Made by a program: the position numbers and the translations under genes. The notes beneath the pieces were generated by a model. The model did no database searches. It was given only the letters and a program-made list of their open reading frames with translations, and was not told the DNA's origin. Of a stretch of 36,470 bases of DNA, positions 17,559 through 25,079 are shown one piece after another. Origin of the DNA: Flavobacterium sp. (GTDB lineage: Bacteria > Bacteroidota > Bacteroidia > Flavobacteriales > Flavobacteriaceae); contig JACMOK010000090.1 of assembly GCA_014378065.1 (NCBI GenBank), forward strand, positions 1 to 36,470, read 5' to 3'. The first letter of the stretch is position 1. Every line of letters starts with the position of its first letter.

Positions 17559-18644
17559 TTAGGAATTGGAAGTGATAAATTTTTCAATTGCTGCGCAAAT
17601 ATAGTTCAATTCAAACTTGGCTATAAAAGCTTTCGAATTTTCACCCATACTTTCTCTTAATTTCGGATTGTCAATCAAAATTTGAAGCTTTTGGGCGAAT
17701 AAATCGTTGTCTTTTAACGGAATCAGAAAACCATTGCTGCCGTCTGTCACCAGATCACTCGGGCCCGCTATGCAGTCAAAAGCAACGACTGGTAAGGCTG
17801 CCGACATCGCTTCGCCAATAACATTAGGAAACCCTTCTGACGAGGAGGAAAAGGCAAATATTTTACTCGTTAAATAATAGTGTTCTACATCTTCCTGCTT
17901 TCCAGTAAACACAACGCGGTCTCTTACTTGTAATTTTGTTGCTAAATCTTCCCAAGGTTGCTGGTTTTGTTGTTTGAGATGGTCATAACCCACTAAGATG
18001 AGTTTCCAATCTGGCGCTTTCAATTTGGAAAAAATTTCAATCAACACATCCTGTTGTTTGCTTTGAATGTAACGTCCGACCATCAAAATGTTATTTTCAC
18101 GCGGCATCAATCTGGGTTGGATTTGCCGGATTGGATTGCCAATCACCTTGAAATTTGAATGCGGATACATTTTTTGGAAAATCGCCAACGCTTTCTTTGT
18201 CTGTACGACAACGCCTTTGGCTTTTGGATACAAGGTTTTTCTTAATTGATCATGCCATCTACCAATGCTTTTGTCAGGTTGCGCCCGGTCTGAAACATAA
18301 ACGGGAATTTTTGTTCCCAACAACGAAAGCAGTATCATATTATTCCACATTTCACCAAAAGACAAGACCGAAATGGGATTGATTTTTTTAATGGTTTTTC
18401 TAAGAAATCCAATTGTTTTTAAAGTGCTTTTGAAACGGCTGGCATTGTCAAACTCAAAATCGGGTTTGTACAAGATGATGTCTTCTGCTATTGCATAAAA
18501 AACATCCCTCTTAATGCCGTATAAAACCAAATGCACTTGGTAATTTTTATTTCGTGCAAAATAATTGACAAGCTCTGACATCACTCTTTCCATACCACCG
18601 GCCTGCAGAGAGTGAATCGCAAAACAAATATTTTTAGTTTTCAT
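17559..18644 (-). CDS. Glycosyltransferase family 4 (PglH/PglJ-like)
   Basis: 361 residues. HSLQAGGMERVMSEL (11-25) and the C-terminal SSSEGFPNVIGEAMSAALPV (about 273-292, EX7E) followed by GPSDLV are the pattern of PglH/PglJ-type GalNAc or HexNAc transferases. It is a GT-B retaining enzyme acting on a lipid-linked acceptor in the cytoplasm. The similarity to N-glycan-type GTs agrees with the PglC/PglE/PglF-like genes elsewhere in the locus, though that alone does not fix the donor. Separated by 22 bp from the SDR gene upstream. Confidence 0.9.
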   Translation of the reverse strand: MKTKNICFAIHSLQAGGMERVMSELVNYFARNKNYQVHLVLYGIKRDVFYAIAEDIILYKPDFEFDNASRFKSTLKTIGFLRKTIKKINPISVLSFGEMWNNMILLSLLGTKIPVYVSDRAQPDKSIGRWHDQLRKTLYPKAKGVVVQTKKALAIFQKMYPHSNFKVIGNPIRQIQPRLMPRENNILMVGRYIQSKQQDVLIEIFSKLKAPDWKLILVGYDHLKQQNQQPWEDLATKLQVRDRVVFTGKQEDVEHYYLTSKIFAFSSSSEGFPNVIGEAMSAALPVVAFDCIAGPSDLVTDGSNGFLIPLKDNDLFAQKLQILIDNPKLRESMGENSKAFIAKFELNYICAAIEKFITSNS

Positions 18645-18666
18645 ACGCTTTCGAAAGAGTGATGCT

Positions 18667-19563
18667 TCAATTTAATCCCTGTATCCACTGGATATAATTG
18701 CGAATGCCATGATCTAAAGATATTTTAGAGGAATAACCCATATCTTTTAATTTGGAAATATCGGCTCTCCAATTGAGTGGGTCACCAGGTTTCACCTGAT
18801 TGTTAAACCGAATGTCTTTGTCGGTTTGCAGGTGTTTTTTAAACAAATCGGCGATAAATTTAATGGTGTATTCTTCGCCATTGCCCAAGTTAATCTGCTC
18901 TCCGGTAAACGAAGCGTTTTGGATTACCAATTGCAGTGCCTCGACGATATCTTCTATATGAATAAAATCTCTGCTTTCATTACCTGTACCATACAGTTCG
19001 ATGAATTCACCCGAACTAAATTTCTTGTACATGTCCCAAAAAAGCTGCTTTTTCAATCCGTTGCCATAAGCCGAAAAAATCCGTACCGAGCAGGTGGGAA
19101 TAGCATAATAAGTGCTAAATTCTCTGCAAATTTCTTCCGCCTGCTGCTTGTGAATGCCGTAAGGCGATAAAGGTTTGAGAACGAAATCTTCTTTAATGGG
19201 CAAACTTGCAGGATTTCCATATACCGCTGCACTGGAGAGATTGATAAATTTGCATCGGGGTTGGTGCGTTCGGATGGCCTCGAGTATTTTGAAAACATTG
19301 AGTGTATTGAGACTAAAATCTTTTAGCGGAAATTCCAGCGACAACGCCACACTAGCCGCGCCTGAGCAGTTAATACAAACATCAATTGCATGCTGCTCAA
19401 ATATAAAATGATAGTCGGAATTGGTCGCATCAATCTGAATGTATTCGGCATCTTCATAATCGGTGGCTACATCACAACCAATTACTTGCTCCTTTTGAGA
19501 TTTAAAATACTGCACCGCGTGCTGGCCAATAAAACCTTTTGAACCAATAATTAAAATTTTCAT
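18667..19563 (-). CDS. NAD(P)-dependent SDR epimerase/dehydratase
   Basis: 298 residues, extended SDR with all expected motifs: IIGSKGFIGQH (5-15) for NAD(P), SSAAVYGNP (110-118) with the catalytic Ser, and YGIHK (Y135, K139). SVRIFSAYGNG and RDFIHIEDIV follow in order. It resembles UDP-glucose 4-epimerase or GDP/dTDP-6-deoxysugar reductase-like enzymes, at the short end of the family (most 4-epimerases are ~320-340). The intact triad contrasts with the SDR at 15328-16386. It probably makes one nucleotide-sugar donor for the adjacent GT4 enzymes; which one is unknown. Confidence 0.85.
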   Translation of the reverse strand: MKILIIGSKGFIGQHAVQYFKSQKEQVIGCDVATDYEDAEYIQIDATNSDYHFIFEQHAIDVCINCSGAASVALSLEFPLKDFSLNTLNVFKILEAIRTHQPRCKFINLSSAAVYGNPASLPIKEDFVLKPLSPYGIHKQQAEEICREFSTYYAIPTCSVRIFSAYGNGLKKQLFWDMYKKFSSGEFIELYGTGNESRDFIHIEDIVEALQLVIQNASFTGEQINLGNGEEYTIKFIADLFKKHLQTDKDIRFNNQVKPGDPLNWRADISKLKDMGYSSKISLDHGIRNYIQWIQGLN

Positions 19564-19615
19564 GTTATTTAGGATAAGGGGAGCTGTAGAAATTTACTTT
19601 AATTCAACCCGGAAA

Positions 19616-20542
19616 TTAATCGATTTTCAACATTTCTCCAAATTTGTAATCCCATTCGATAGGGCGCATTTGATCAAATCCACCACCGTGACATTGCGTA
19701 ATTTCGCCAAAAAACAACTGTCCATCCACATCATAAAAGTCGACGCGCACATAAGCAAACAGTTTGGCTATTTCTACGGATAAAGCCAACATGCGCTCCA
19801 AACTAGCAGGAGGATGAATCTCCGAACCTCTCAATTTGGATGGGTCTTTAAATTTATTTGCCCAAGAAAAAGGCAAAGGGTTCCAATTGCTATCGTAAAT
19901 ATTCCTTTTGTTGACGCCTTCCCTATCCACCGCAACATAGATAAACTCGACATTTCCATTAATACAATGCACCTTGTAGTCATTGGGAATCTTGCCGTTT
20001 TTGTCTATTAACAATTTTTCGATAATTATCCTGGGTTCGATATCCTTGTACTGCCATTCGCGGTCAATCCAGTAATAATTTTTAGAGAGCCACCATTTGC
20101 AATCAGTTCTGACTTTTTTCCAGTCGATTTGTTTTTTGTCTCTAACAATCAAGAAACTCCCTGAATCGTGGTTGGCTTTTAAAATAAATGGCTCATCGGG
20201 CAAGTTTTCAGGTACAATATCTGCCGGATTTTTTGTGCTGTAAAGCAAGGGAATCAGATACTCCTCGCCAATATGGTCTTTAACATAATCTCGAACGGCA
20301 TATTTATCGGCAAAAATGGTATAGATGGGTCGTCGATCGTGAATTTTGAGCCATTGCAGTTTTTCGTTTAATGATTTCGGCTGCGCTAAATTCAATGGAT
20401 AACCTTGCATATTCAGAAATCTTTTGTGCAGATACGCCTCATCTTCTATGCGATAATATTTCCAAAACCGATACAATTCAAATCCTATATTGGTCAGAAA
20501 ATAGCCTAATTTCCCTTTGTATTTATAATCTAATAACCCCAT
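19616..20542 (-). CDS. TupA-like ATP-grasp protein
   Basis: 308 residues. Diagnostic features: PKSLNEKLQWLKIHDRRP near 58, ADKYAVRDYV near 82, PFILKANHDSG near 125 (ATP-binding), EWQYKDIEPRIIIEKL near 162, DYKVHCINGN near 188, and DFYDVDGQLFFGEIT near 275 with the terminal metal ligands. The family is named after TupA of teichuronopeptide synthesis in alkaliphilic Bacillus, where polyglutamate is joined to a polyglucuronate, so an amide-bond role is plausible. Here it lies between an SDR gene and a HAD/HisC-like pair. The substrate is unknown. The 52-bp gap after its stop holds no evident gene. Confidence 0.87.
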   Translation of the reverse strand: MGLLDYKYKGKLGYFLTNIGFELYRFWKYYRIEDEAYLHKRFLNMQGYPLNLAQPKSLNEKLQWLKIHDRRPIYTIFADKYAVRDYVKDHIGEEYLIPLLYSTKNPADIVPENLPDEPFILKANHDSGSFLIVRDKKQIDWKKVRTDCKWWLSKNYYWIDREWQYKDIEPRIIIEKLLIDKNGKIPNDYKVHCINGNVEFIYVAVDREGVNKRNIYDSNWNPLPFSWANKFKDPSKLRGSEIHPPASLERMLALSVEIAKLFAYVRVDFYDVDGQLFFGEITQCHGGGFDQMRPIEWDYKFGEMLKID

Positions 20543-20572
20543 GTTTTGTCTTTGCTTGCTTAAAATTTGAAA

Positions 20573-21241
20573 TTAATAGTGGATGATTTCCTTCAATTTG
20601 TGATCGTGTGCCCAAGATTGGGATTTGTTTTTCGAAACCACAATACCTTCATCAGCCCATTCCAACAATGGCAAATCAGAACTGCTATCGCTGTACACGA
20701 TTGATTTGGAATAAAGCAAGTGATGCGATTTCAGGTATTTTTCAAGAAGCACCACTTTTTGTCCGTAGAGACAATCTTTCCCTAAAAACAGCCCGGTAAG
20801 TTTTTTACCATCGTCAGCCATTTCTGTTGCGAAGTACGCTTTTGCCTGATGCTGTTCTGCAAAGATTTTGAGGTATGGCGCGTAGCCGCCTGAAATAATA
20901 AGTACATGATCGTTGTTTGACAGATGCAACTGTAATTGTTCGTAAAGCGCTGGAATGAGATTGTCCATCACTTTTTCCTTGTAAAAAATCATCGCATATT
21001 GGTTGATTTTTTCGTTTGAAATACCTTTAATTTGCAATAGTTTCAACCGTTTTGAAGGATTTAATTCCGGAAACAACTTATTCACCACGGCGAGGACTCG
21101 AAACTTACTAAGGATTTTATCTAAATAATGGATCCATTTGTATTTGCGGTACTTTTCTTTTTTAATAATATAATCAACAAAAGAATCGGCACTTTGGAAG
21201 CTGACGAGGGTCTCGCAAAAATCAAAAATAACTAGTTGCAT
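20573..21241 (-). CDS. HAD-superfamily phosphatase (SerB-like) with atypical motif I
   Basis: 222 residues. Motif I is FDFCET (D7-F-C9-E-T11): the nucleophile Asp is present but the +2 acid/base Asp of DxDxT is Cys. Motif II is in VLIISGGY near 110 and motif IV is YSDSSSDLPLL near 178, with both aspartates. The cap (20-95) is helical, as in the phosphoserine-phosphatase-like HAD-IB group. Expected role: hydrolysis of a small phosphate ester in the cytoplasm. The stop-to-start spacing to the HisC-like aminotransferase is 3 bp, so the two may act in one pathway making a small amino compound that decorates the glycan. Confidence 0.82.
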   Translation of the reverse strand: MQLVIFDFCETLVSFQSADSFVDYIIKKEKYRKYKWIHYLDKILSKFRVLAVVNKLFPELNPSKRLKLLQIKGISNEKINQYAMIFYKEKVMDNLIPALYEQLQLHLSNNDHVLIISGGYAPYLKIFAEQHQAKAYFATEMADDGKKLTGLFLGKDCLYGQKVVLLEKYLKSHHLLYSKSIVYSDSSSDLPLLEWADEGIVVSKNKSQSWAHDHKLKEIIHY

Positions 21242-21244
21242 AAT

Positions 21245-22342
21245 TTACTCGATCGTATTGATGACCTTTAAAACCCGATCCATCTGAGCTTGGGTTCCGA
21301 TTGTAATGCGCAACGTGTTCATCAACAATTTGCTGTGCATTAAATTGCGAACAAAAATATTGTTGTCACCCAGTTGATTGTAGACCTTCATTTTAACATC
21401 AAAATCTTGAAATGCAATCAACAGAAAATTCCCTTGACTCGGATATATGATTTTCACGAGCGGCGAATTACTTAATTTTTCTTTAAAATAATCACGTGCC
21501 GCCAAAACATCTGCAACATATTTCCACATGTAGGCCGTGTCAGATAGCACCGCAATAACGGCTTCTTGGGTAAAAGTGGTAAAGTTTTTAGGATTTCTGA
21601 TTTTAGAAATTTGGGCAATATTTTCAGCGCTTGCCAGCAAATAACCTGCCCGGAAATTGGCCAGCGCAAAGGCTTTTGAAAAAGTCCTGGTTACAAATAA
21701 ATTGGGATGTACCAACACATAGTTGCTCATCGTTTGCCCGTAGAACTCATAATAAGCTTCATCTAAAAGGAAAATAGTTTCTGGGAAAGTGGCGATCAAA
21801 TCTAATAAATACTCTTTTTCTAAAACGTTTCCGGTAGGATTGTTAGGATTGCAGATGTAAACCAATGAGGGTGTAATTTCTTTGATTTTATCTTTAAAAC
21901 GCGCTTTATCCAATTCGAAATCACTAGAATAATCATGGTAATAAATTTGCGCGCCTTGAGATTCGCAAGTCAACCGAAAATTGTCATAGGTGGGTCCAAG
22001 AATCAATATCGGATCACCCACACCAACAAACATTCTGACCAAATATTCGTGGAGCGAATCAGAACTCGCAAAATATTGAATGTTTTCCTTCGGGAGTGAA
22101 GTATACGCCGACAATAATTCAAGCAATTCCGCATTATGCGTGCTCGGATACAAATAATACACCTCTTGTTGGCTAACCAATTTAGTCAACCGTTCATTGA
22201 CTTTGGGCGAAGGCGGTATCGTCGCTTCATTCCAGTCCAATTTTAGCATTTTTTTTCTTTCTTCGGAAGCTACTTCCCAGATTTTGTGAGAAGCCACTTT
22301 ATAGGGTGACAGGTTTCTAAGGTATTTGTTGATGAATCTCAT
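21245..22342 (-). CDS. Aminotransferase class I/II, histidinol-phosphate-aminotransferase-like
   Basis: 365 residues. LDWNEATIPPSP near 35-46 replaces the LxxNE of HisC, VYICNPNNPTGN near 160 and LLDEAYYEFYG near 185 are the PLP-pocket motifs, and TRTFSKAFALANFRAGY near 217 holds the PLP lysine. HisC/CobD-like enzymes aminate phosphorylated keto compounds. No other histidine-biosynthesis gene is here, and the immediate neighbour is a SerB-like HAD phosphatase. A phosphorylated amino-alcohol or amino-acid precursor followed by dephosphorylation is a plausible pathway (inference). Its stop is 3 bp before the HAD start, suggesting coupling. Confidence 0.85.
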   Translation of the reverse strand: MRFINKYLRNLSPYKVASHKIWEVASEERKKMLKLDWNEATIPPSPKVNERLTKLVSQQEVYYLYPSTHNAELLELLSAYTSLPKENIQYFASSDSLHEYLVRMFVGVGDPILILGPTYDNFRLTCESQGAQIYYHDYSSDFELDKARFKDKIKEITPSLVYICNPNNPTGNVLEKEYLLDLIATFPETIFLLDEAYYEFYGQTMSNYVLVHPNLFVTRTFSKAFALANFRAGYLLASAENIAQISKIRNPKNFTTFTQEAVIAVLSDTAYMWKYVADVLAARDYFKEKLSNSPLVKIIYPSQGNFLLIAFQDFDVKMKVYNQLGDNNIFVRNLMHSKLLMNTLRITIGTQAQMDRVLKVINTIE

Positions 22343-22348
22343 AAACGA

Positions 22349-23479
22349 TTATTTTATAATTTTTGCTAATGATACCGTGTCCATAAATACTACATCGGGC
22401 CAGCGCCTGGTAATTTCTCGGAGCAATTGATGGAATAATTTTAAATTGATTTCGCGATTTGCAACGTGTAAAGCTCCGCAAAAATTGATGCGGTGAACGG
22501 ATACAATCGCGGGCTTACGCCACAAAAATGCAGTCTGAATTTGATTCAAACAATCTCGAACAGCAGCGGACCGATCATTATTGGGCAGCAAACTCGGTTC
22601 AAATTGAACATTTCTGACGGTTTGCAGTAAGCCGGCCGCCGATTTCTGACCATTAAATCTTCTGCTCATCTGGCGTTTTGTTTCACCTGCCGGTTTCGGC
22701 AGCAGCTGGTATTTCATGCCTTGCATATATCTAACCCCATTGTCAATTAAGGTTTCGTCTAATTCAGAAGTCCAAATGTAATTGTTGGGAATGAAAGATT
22801 CTGAGCGGTAGTGAAACAACTTTTCAAAAATATTAAGTCCATCTACCAGAGACGCTTTCATAAAATTAAGTTCGCTGCGGTCGTTGTAATCAAAACTCGC
22901 CTGGATACTTTTGGGGTATTTGGTGTAGACATCAGCACTGATTCCCCAACAGCCGTGCTCAAAAGCTTTGGTGAAAACCGGATCTTTTCTTTTTAAGGTA
23001 TCGAGCCAAAAAGGAACGTTCACATGTTCTCTCCCATGGAATTGCGGGATAAAAAGCCTTTGCTGCAATCCTTGATTCCACAATGAGAATGGATTGTGAT
23101 TGGGAAAAAAGCGGGCTAACGTCTGATCGATTGTTTCGTAATGGTACGAATCGTAATTGGCTGACGCGATTTTCTCGAAGTTAGGATTGGTTACGACAGC
23201 ATTTGCCGTAATCATCGGATGTTGGCCATTGGCATCTTTGTGTTGTCGCAAAATAGCAAATAACGATTCAATATCTTCAGCCGAACAGAGGTTATCATAA
23301 CGGCAATACGGACTTCTATCAACCAGGATTCCGGCTTCCATTAAAGCATCATACGCTTTTGTACTCGGCATCCGGATGCTTCCCCAATCATCCGATTCAA
23401 AAACCACAATCTTTTGCTTTGTGGTCCAACCCATACTGTTAACAAGGTGGTTGGCGATGGTTTTTTTTAATGGCATCAT
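22349..23479 (-). CDS. NodB-like polysaccharide deacetylase-family protein (copy B)
   Basis: 376 residues from the ATG at 23479, which shares one base with the TGA of the methyltransferase gene; a second ATG follows at 23476. The open frame extends to 23536, but those extra 19 residues would overlap the methyltransferase, and copy A (12943-14076) starts at the equivalent point. Motifs: KIVVFESDDWG near 22-32, PQFHGREH near 168, VHRINFCG near 340 and RRWPDVVFM near the end, all shared with copy A. It is a metal-dependent deacylase-fold protein, probably cytoplasmic, of unknown substrate. Neighbours: methyltransferase upstream, HisC-like aminotransferase 6 bp downstream. Confidence 0.72.
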   Translation of the reverse strand: MMPLKKTIANHLVNSMGWTTKQKIVVFESDDWGSIRMPSTKAYDALMEAGILVDRSPYCRYDNLCSAEDIESLFAILRQHKDANGQHPMITANAVVTNPNFEKIASANYDSYHYETIDQTLARFFPNHNPFSLWNQGLQQRLFIPQFHGREHVNVPFWLDTLKRKDPVFTKAFEHGCWGISADVYTKYPKSIQASFDYNDRSELNFMKASLVDGLNIFEKLFHYRSESFIPNNYIWTSELDETLIDNGVRYMQGMKYQLLPKPAGETKRQMSRRFNGQKSAAGLLQTVRNVQFEPSLLPNNDRSAAVRDCLNQIQTAFLWRKPAIVSVHRINFCGALHVANREINLKLFHQLLREITRRWPDVVFMDTVSLAKIIK

Positions 23480-24174
23480 CAAGCTGTTTGCACCAATGGA
23501 GTTGCCGTTTTTTGCGCCACCACGGTATACATCCATGTCAATTGTTTTGAATTGTCGTATTGATGCAGAAACAATCCCAATTTGGTACAGAGATAAAGGT
23601 ATGCCTTAAAAATTCCCAAAGTCTTGAAAAGACCTTTATCTAATTTTCCTTTGGCCAAATACAAATGAAGTTGTATAAAAGTTACTGCAAATCCTGACAA
23701 CGGCGCGATCTCGATAATTTTAAACCCGCTTTTCTGAAACAAATGCTGCAGACCGTAGGTTGAATATCTGAAAAAGTCTCTGGGTTCCTCATGCAAATGC
23801 CAGATAAAGGGCACCGAATAAATAGCAAAACCGTCATTTTTGAGTACTCTGAAACATTCGCGGATGGCTTGCTCAGGTTCTTCGAGATGTTCAAGTACCG
23901 CGGTGCAAATGGCACTATCGAAAGAATTGTTATCTACTGGAATGCTGTAGGCGCTTCCAAAAAGATCGATATTCGTTTGGTCATGGCTGCAATCGTGATG
24001 GTCAACGCCTATGTGCGCCCCAATATATTTTGCAAGCATCGTTTTATATGGCTTTTCGCCACAACCAATGTCAATCATTTTTCCGTTAAGGTATTTCTGA
24101 CTTAACGCCTCAAATTTTCTTTCAAAAATGATATTGACTAAATAATTAAGAGGATCTTTCTGGCTTGGCAGCAT
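23479..24174 (-). CDS. Class I SAM-dependent methyltransferase
   Basis: 231 residues. Motif I is MIDIGCGEKPY near 31-41, the acidic end of strand 2 is IGVDHHD, and FDSAICTAVLEHLEEPEQAI near 84 is the methyltransferase-11 signature, with RVLKNDGFAIYSVPF after it. It lacks a recognisable sugar-binding add-on. In a polysaccharide locus it would O- or N-methylate a sugar or a substituent. Its stop overlaps the start of NodB-like copy B by one base, which suggests coordinated translation. The acceptor cannot be predicted. Confidence 0.85.
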   Translation of the reverse strand: MLPSQKDPLNYLVNIIFERKFEALSQKYLNGKMIDIGCGEKPYKTMLAKYIGAHIGVDHHDCSHDQTNIDLFGSAYSIPVDNNSFDSAICTAVLEHLEEPEQAIRECFRVLKNDGFAIYSVPFIWHLHEEPRDFFRYSTYGLQHLFQKSGFKIIEIAPLSGFAVTFIQLHLYLAKGKLDKGLFKTLGIFKAYLYLCTKLGLFLHQYDNSKQLTWMYTVVAQKTATPLVQTA

Positions 24175-24203
24175 GAGTTTGGTTGGTATTTAGGTTGGTG
24201 ATT

Positions 24204-25070
24204 CTATTTTTTAATAATATGCTCCAGCAGAAACTTGGTTATTTTTTGTCCCCCAAATTGGTTTAAATGGTCGGGTGCAAGCCAATCTTTTTCAGGATCA
24301 ATTATTTTAGAAGCTATTTCATAACTATTGAGATTGTACACTGTTATGCAGCCGCTGCTTGCTTTTTTCGCTTGAAAAGTAAACGGAAGGCTGTTTCTGT
24401 TGCTGTTTGCTCCAGGAAGTTCTACCAAAATTACTTTTATCCCATTTTTTTGACATAGTCCAATTATTTTTGACAAATAGGGATCTTTGTAATCTGTATT
24501 TTTATGAGTCATTTCCTTAAAAACGGAATGATCCGGGATTACTTTTTTTGTTTTCCATTGTCCTCGAACCAACTGCGCATTTCGATGGTCTTTGGAAATG
24601 ATTATTTTTAAAAGATCAACAAACAGCCATTGAAAATTTAATAATGGTGGACTGGTAATATTCGCTTTCCAGTTGGGATGGTAGAAAAATTCGACTTCCG
24701 GGTTTTTGAAAGGAACTTTATTGAGATACGACTGCCCGATGGCAGAGGACAAACCAATCAACACCACTTCTGGTTTTTTATTGTTTTGAAGGTATTCTTC
24801 CAGCAACATCAACGAAGTGGATACATGATCGCCGGCAACAGCCAGATTATAACTGTCAAGGCCTCGTTGAGATAAATATTGAGCATCAATTGCGTCCAAA
24901 GCCATACTATTTCCTAGAACCAATAACTTGTAGCTTTGGTTTCGAAATTTTGAAATTTCATATACTTTTTTAAAACCCGGACTAAAGATTCCCAACACCA
25001 AAAGGTAGATCCCGTTGAGCAGCACCAAAAGAATTAGAAAGAAAGCACATTTACGCAGAAACTTATCCAT
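24204..25070 (-). CDS. SGNH-like membrane-anchored protein partnering an MBOAT acyltransferase
   Basis: 288 residues. An N-terminal hydrophobic segment (about 8-30) with little ahead of it indicates a signal anchor, placing the rest in the periplasm. LLVLGNSMALDAID near 50-63 resembles block I of SGNH hydrolases (Ser in GNS), and APDHLNQFGGQKIT near 268-281 resembles the terminal Asp-x-x-His block (DHLN here). The gene follows an MBOAT gene by 9 bp. AlgI/AlgX-, PatA/PatB- and DltB/DltD-like pairs work this way: the MBOAT moves acyl groups across the membrane and the SGNH protein places them on the polymer. The match is motif-based only. Confidence 0.7.
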   Translation of the reverse strand: MDKFLRKCAFFLILLVLLNGIYLLVLGIFSPGFKKVYEISKFRNQSYKLLVLGNSMALDAIDAQYLSQRGLDSYNLAVAGDHVSTSLMLLEEYLQNNKKPEVVLIGLSSAIGQSYLNKVPFKNPEVEFFYHPNWKANITSPPLLNFQWLFVDLLKIIISKDHRNAQLVRGQWKTKKVIPDHSVFKEMTHKNTDYKDPYLSKIIGLCQKNGIKVILVELPGANSNRNSLPFTFQAKKASSGCITVYNLNSYEIASKIIDPEKDWLAPDHLNQFGGQKITKFLLEHIIKK

Positions 25071-25079
25071 TAAAGAGCT

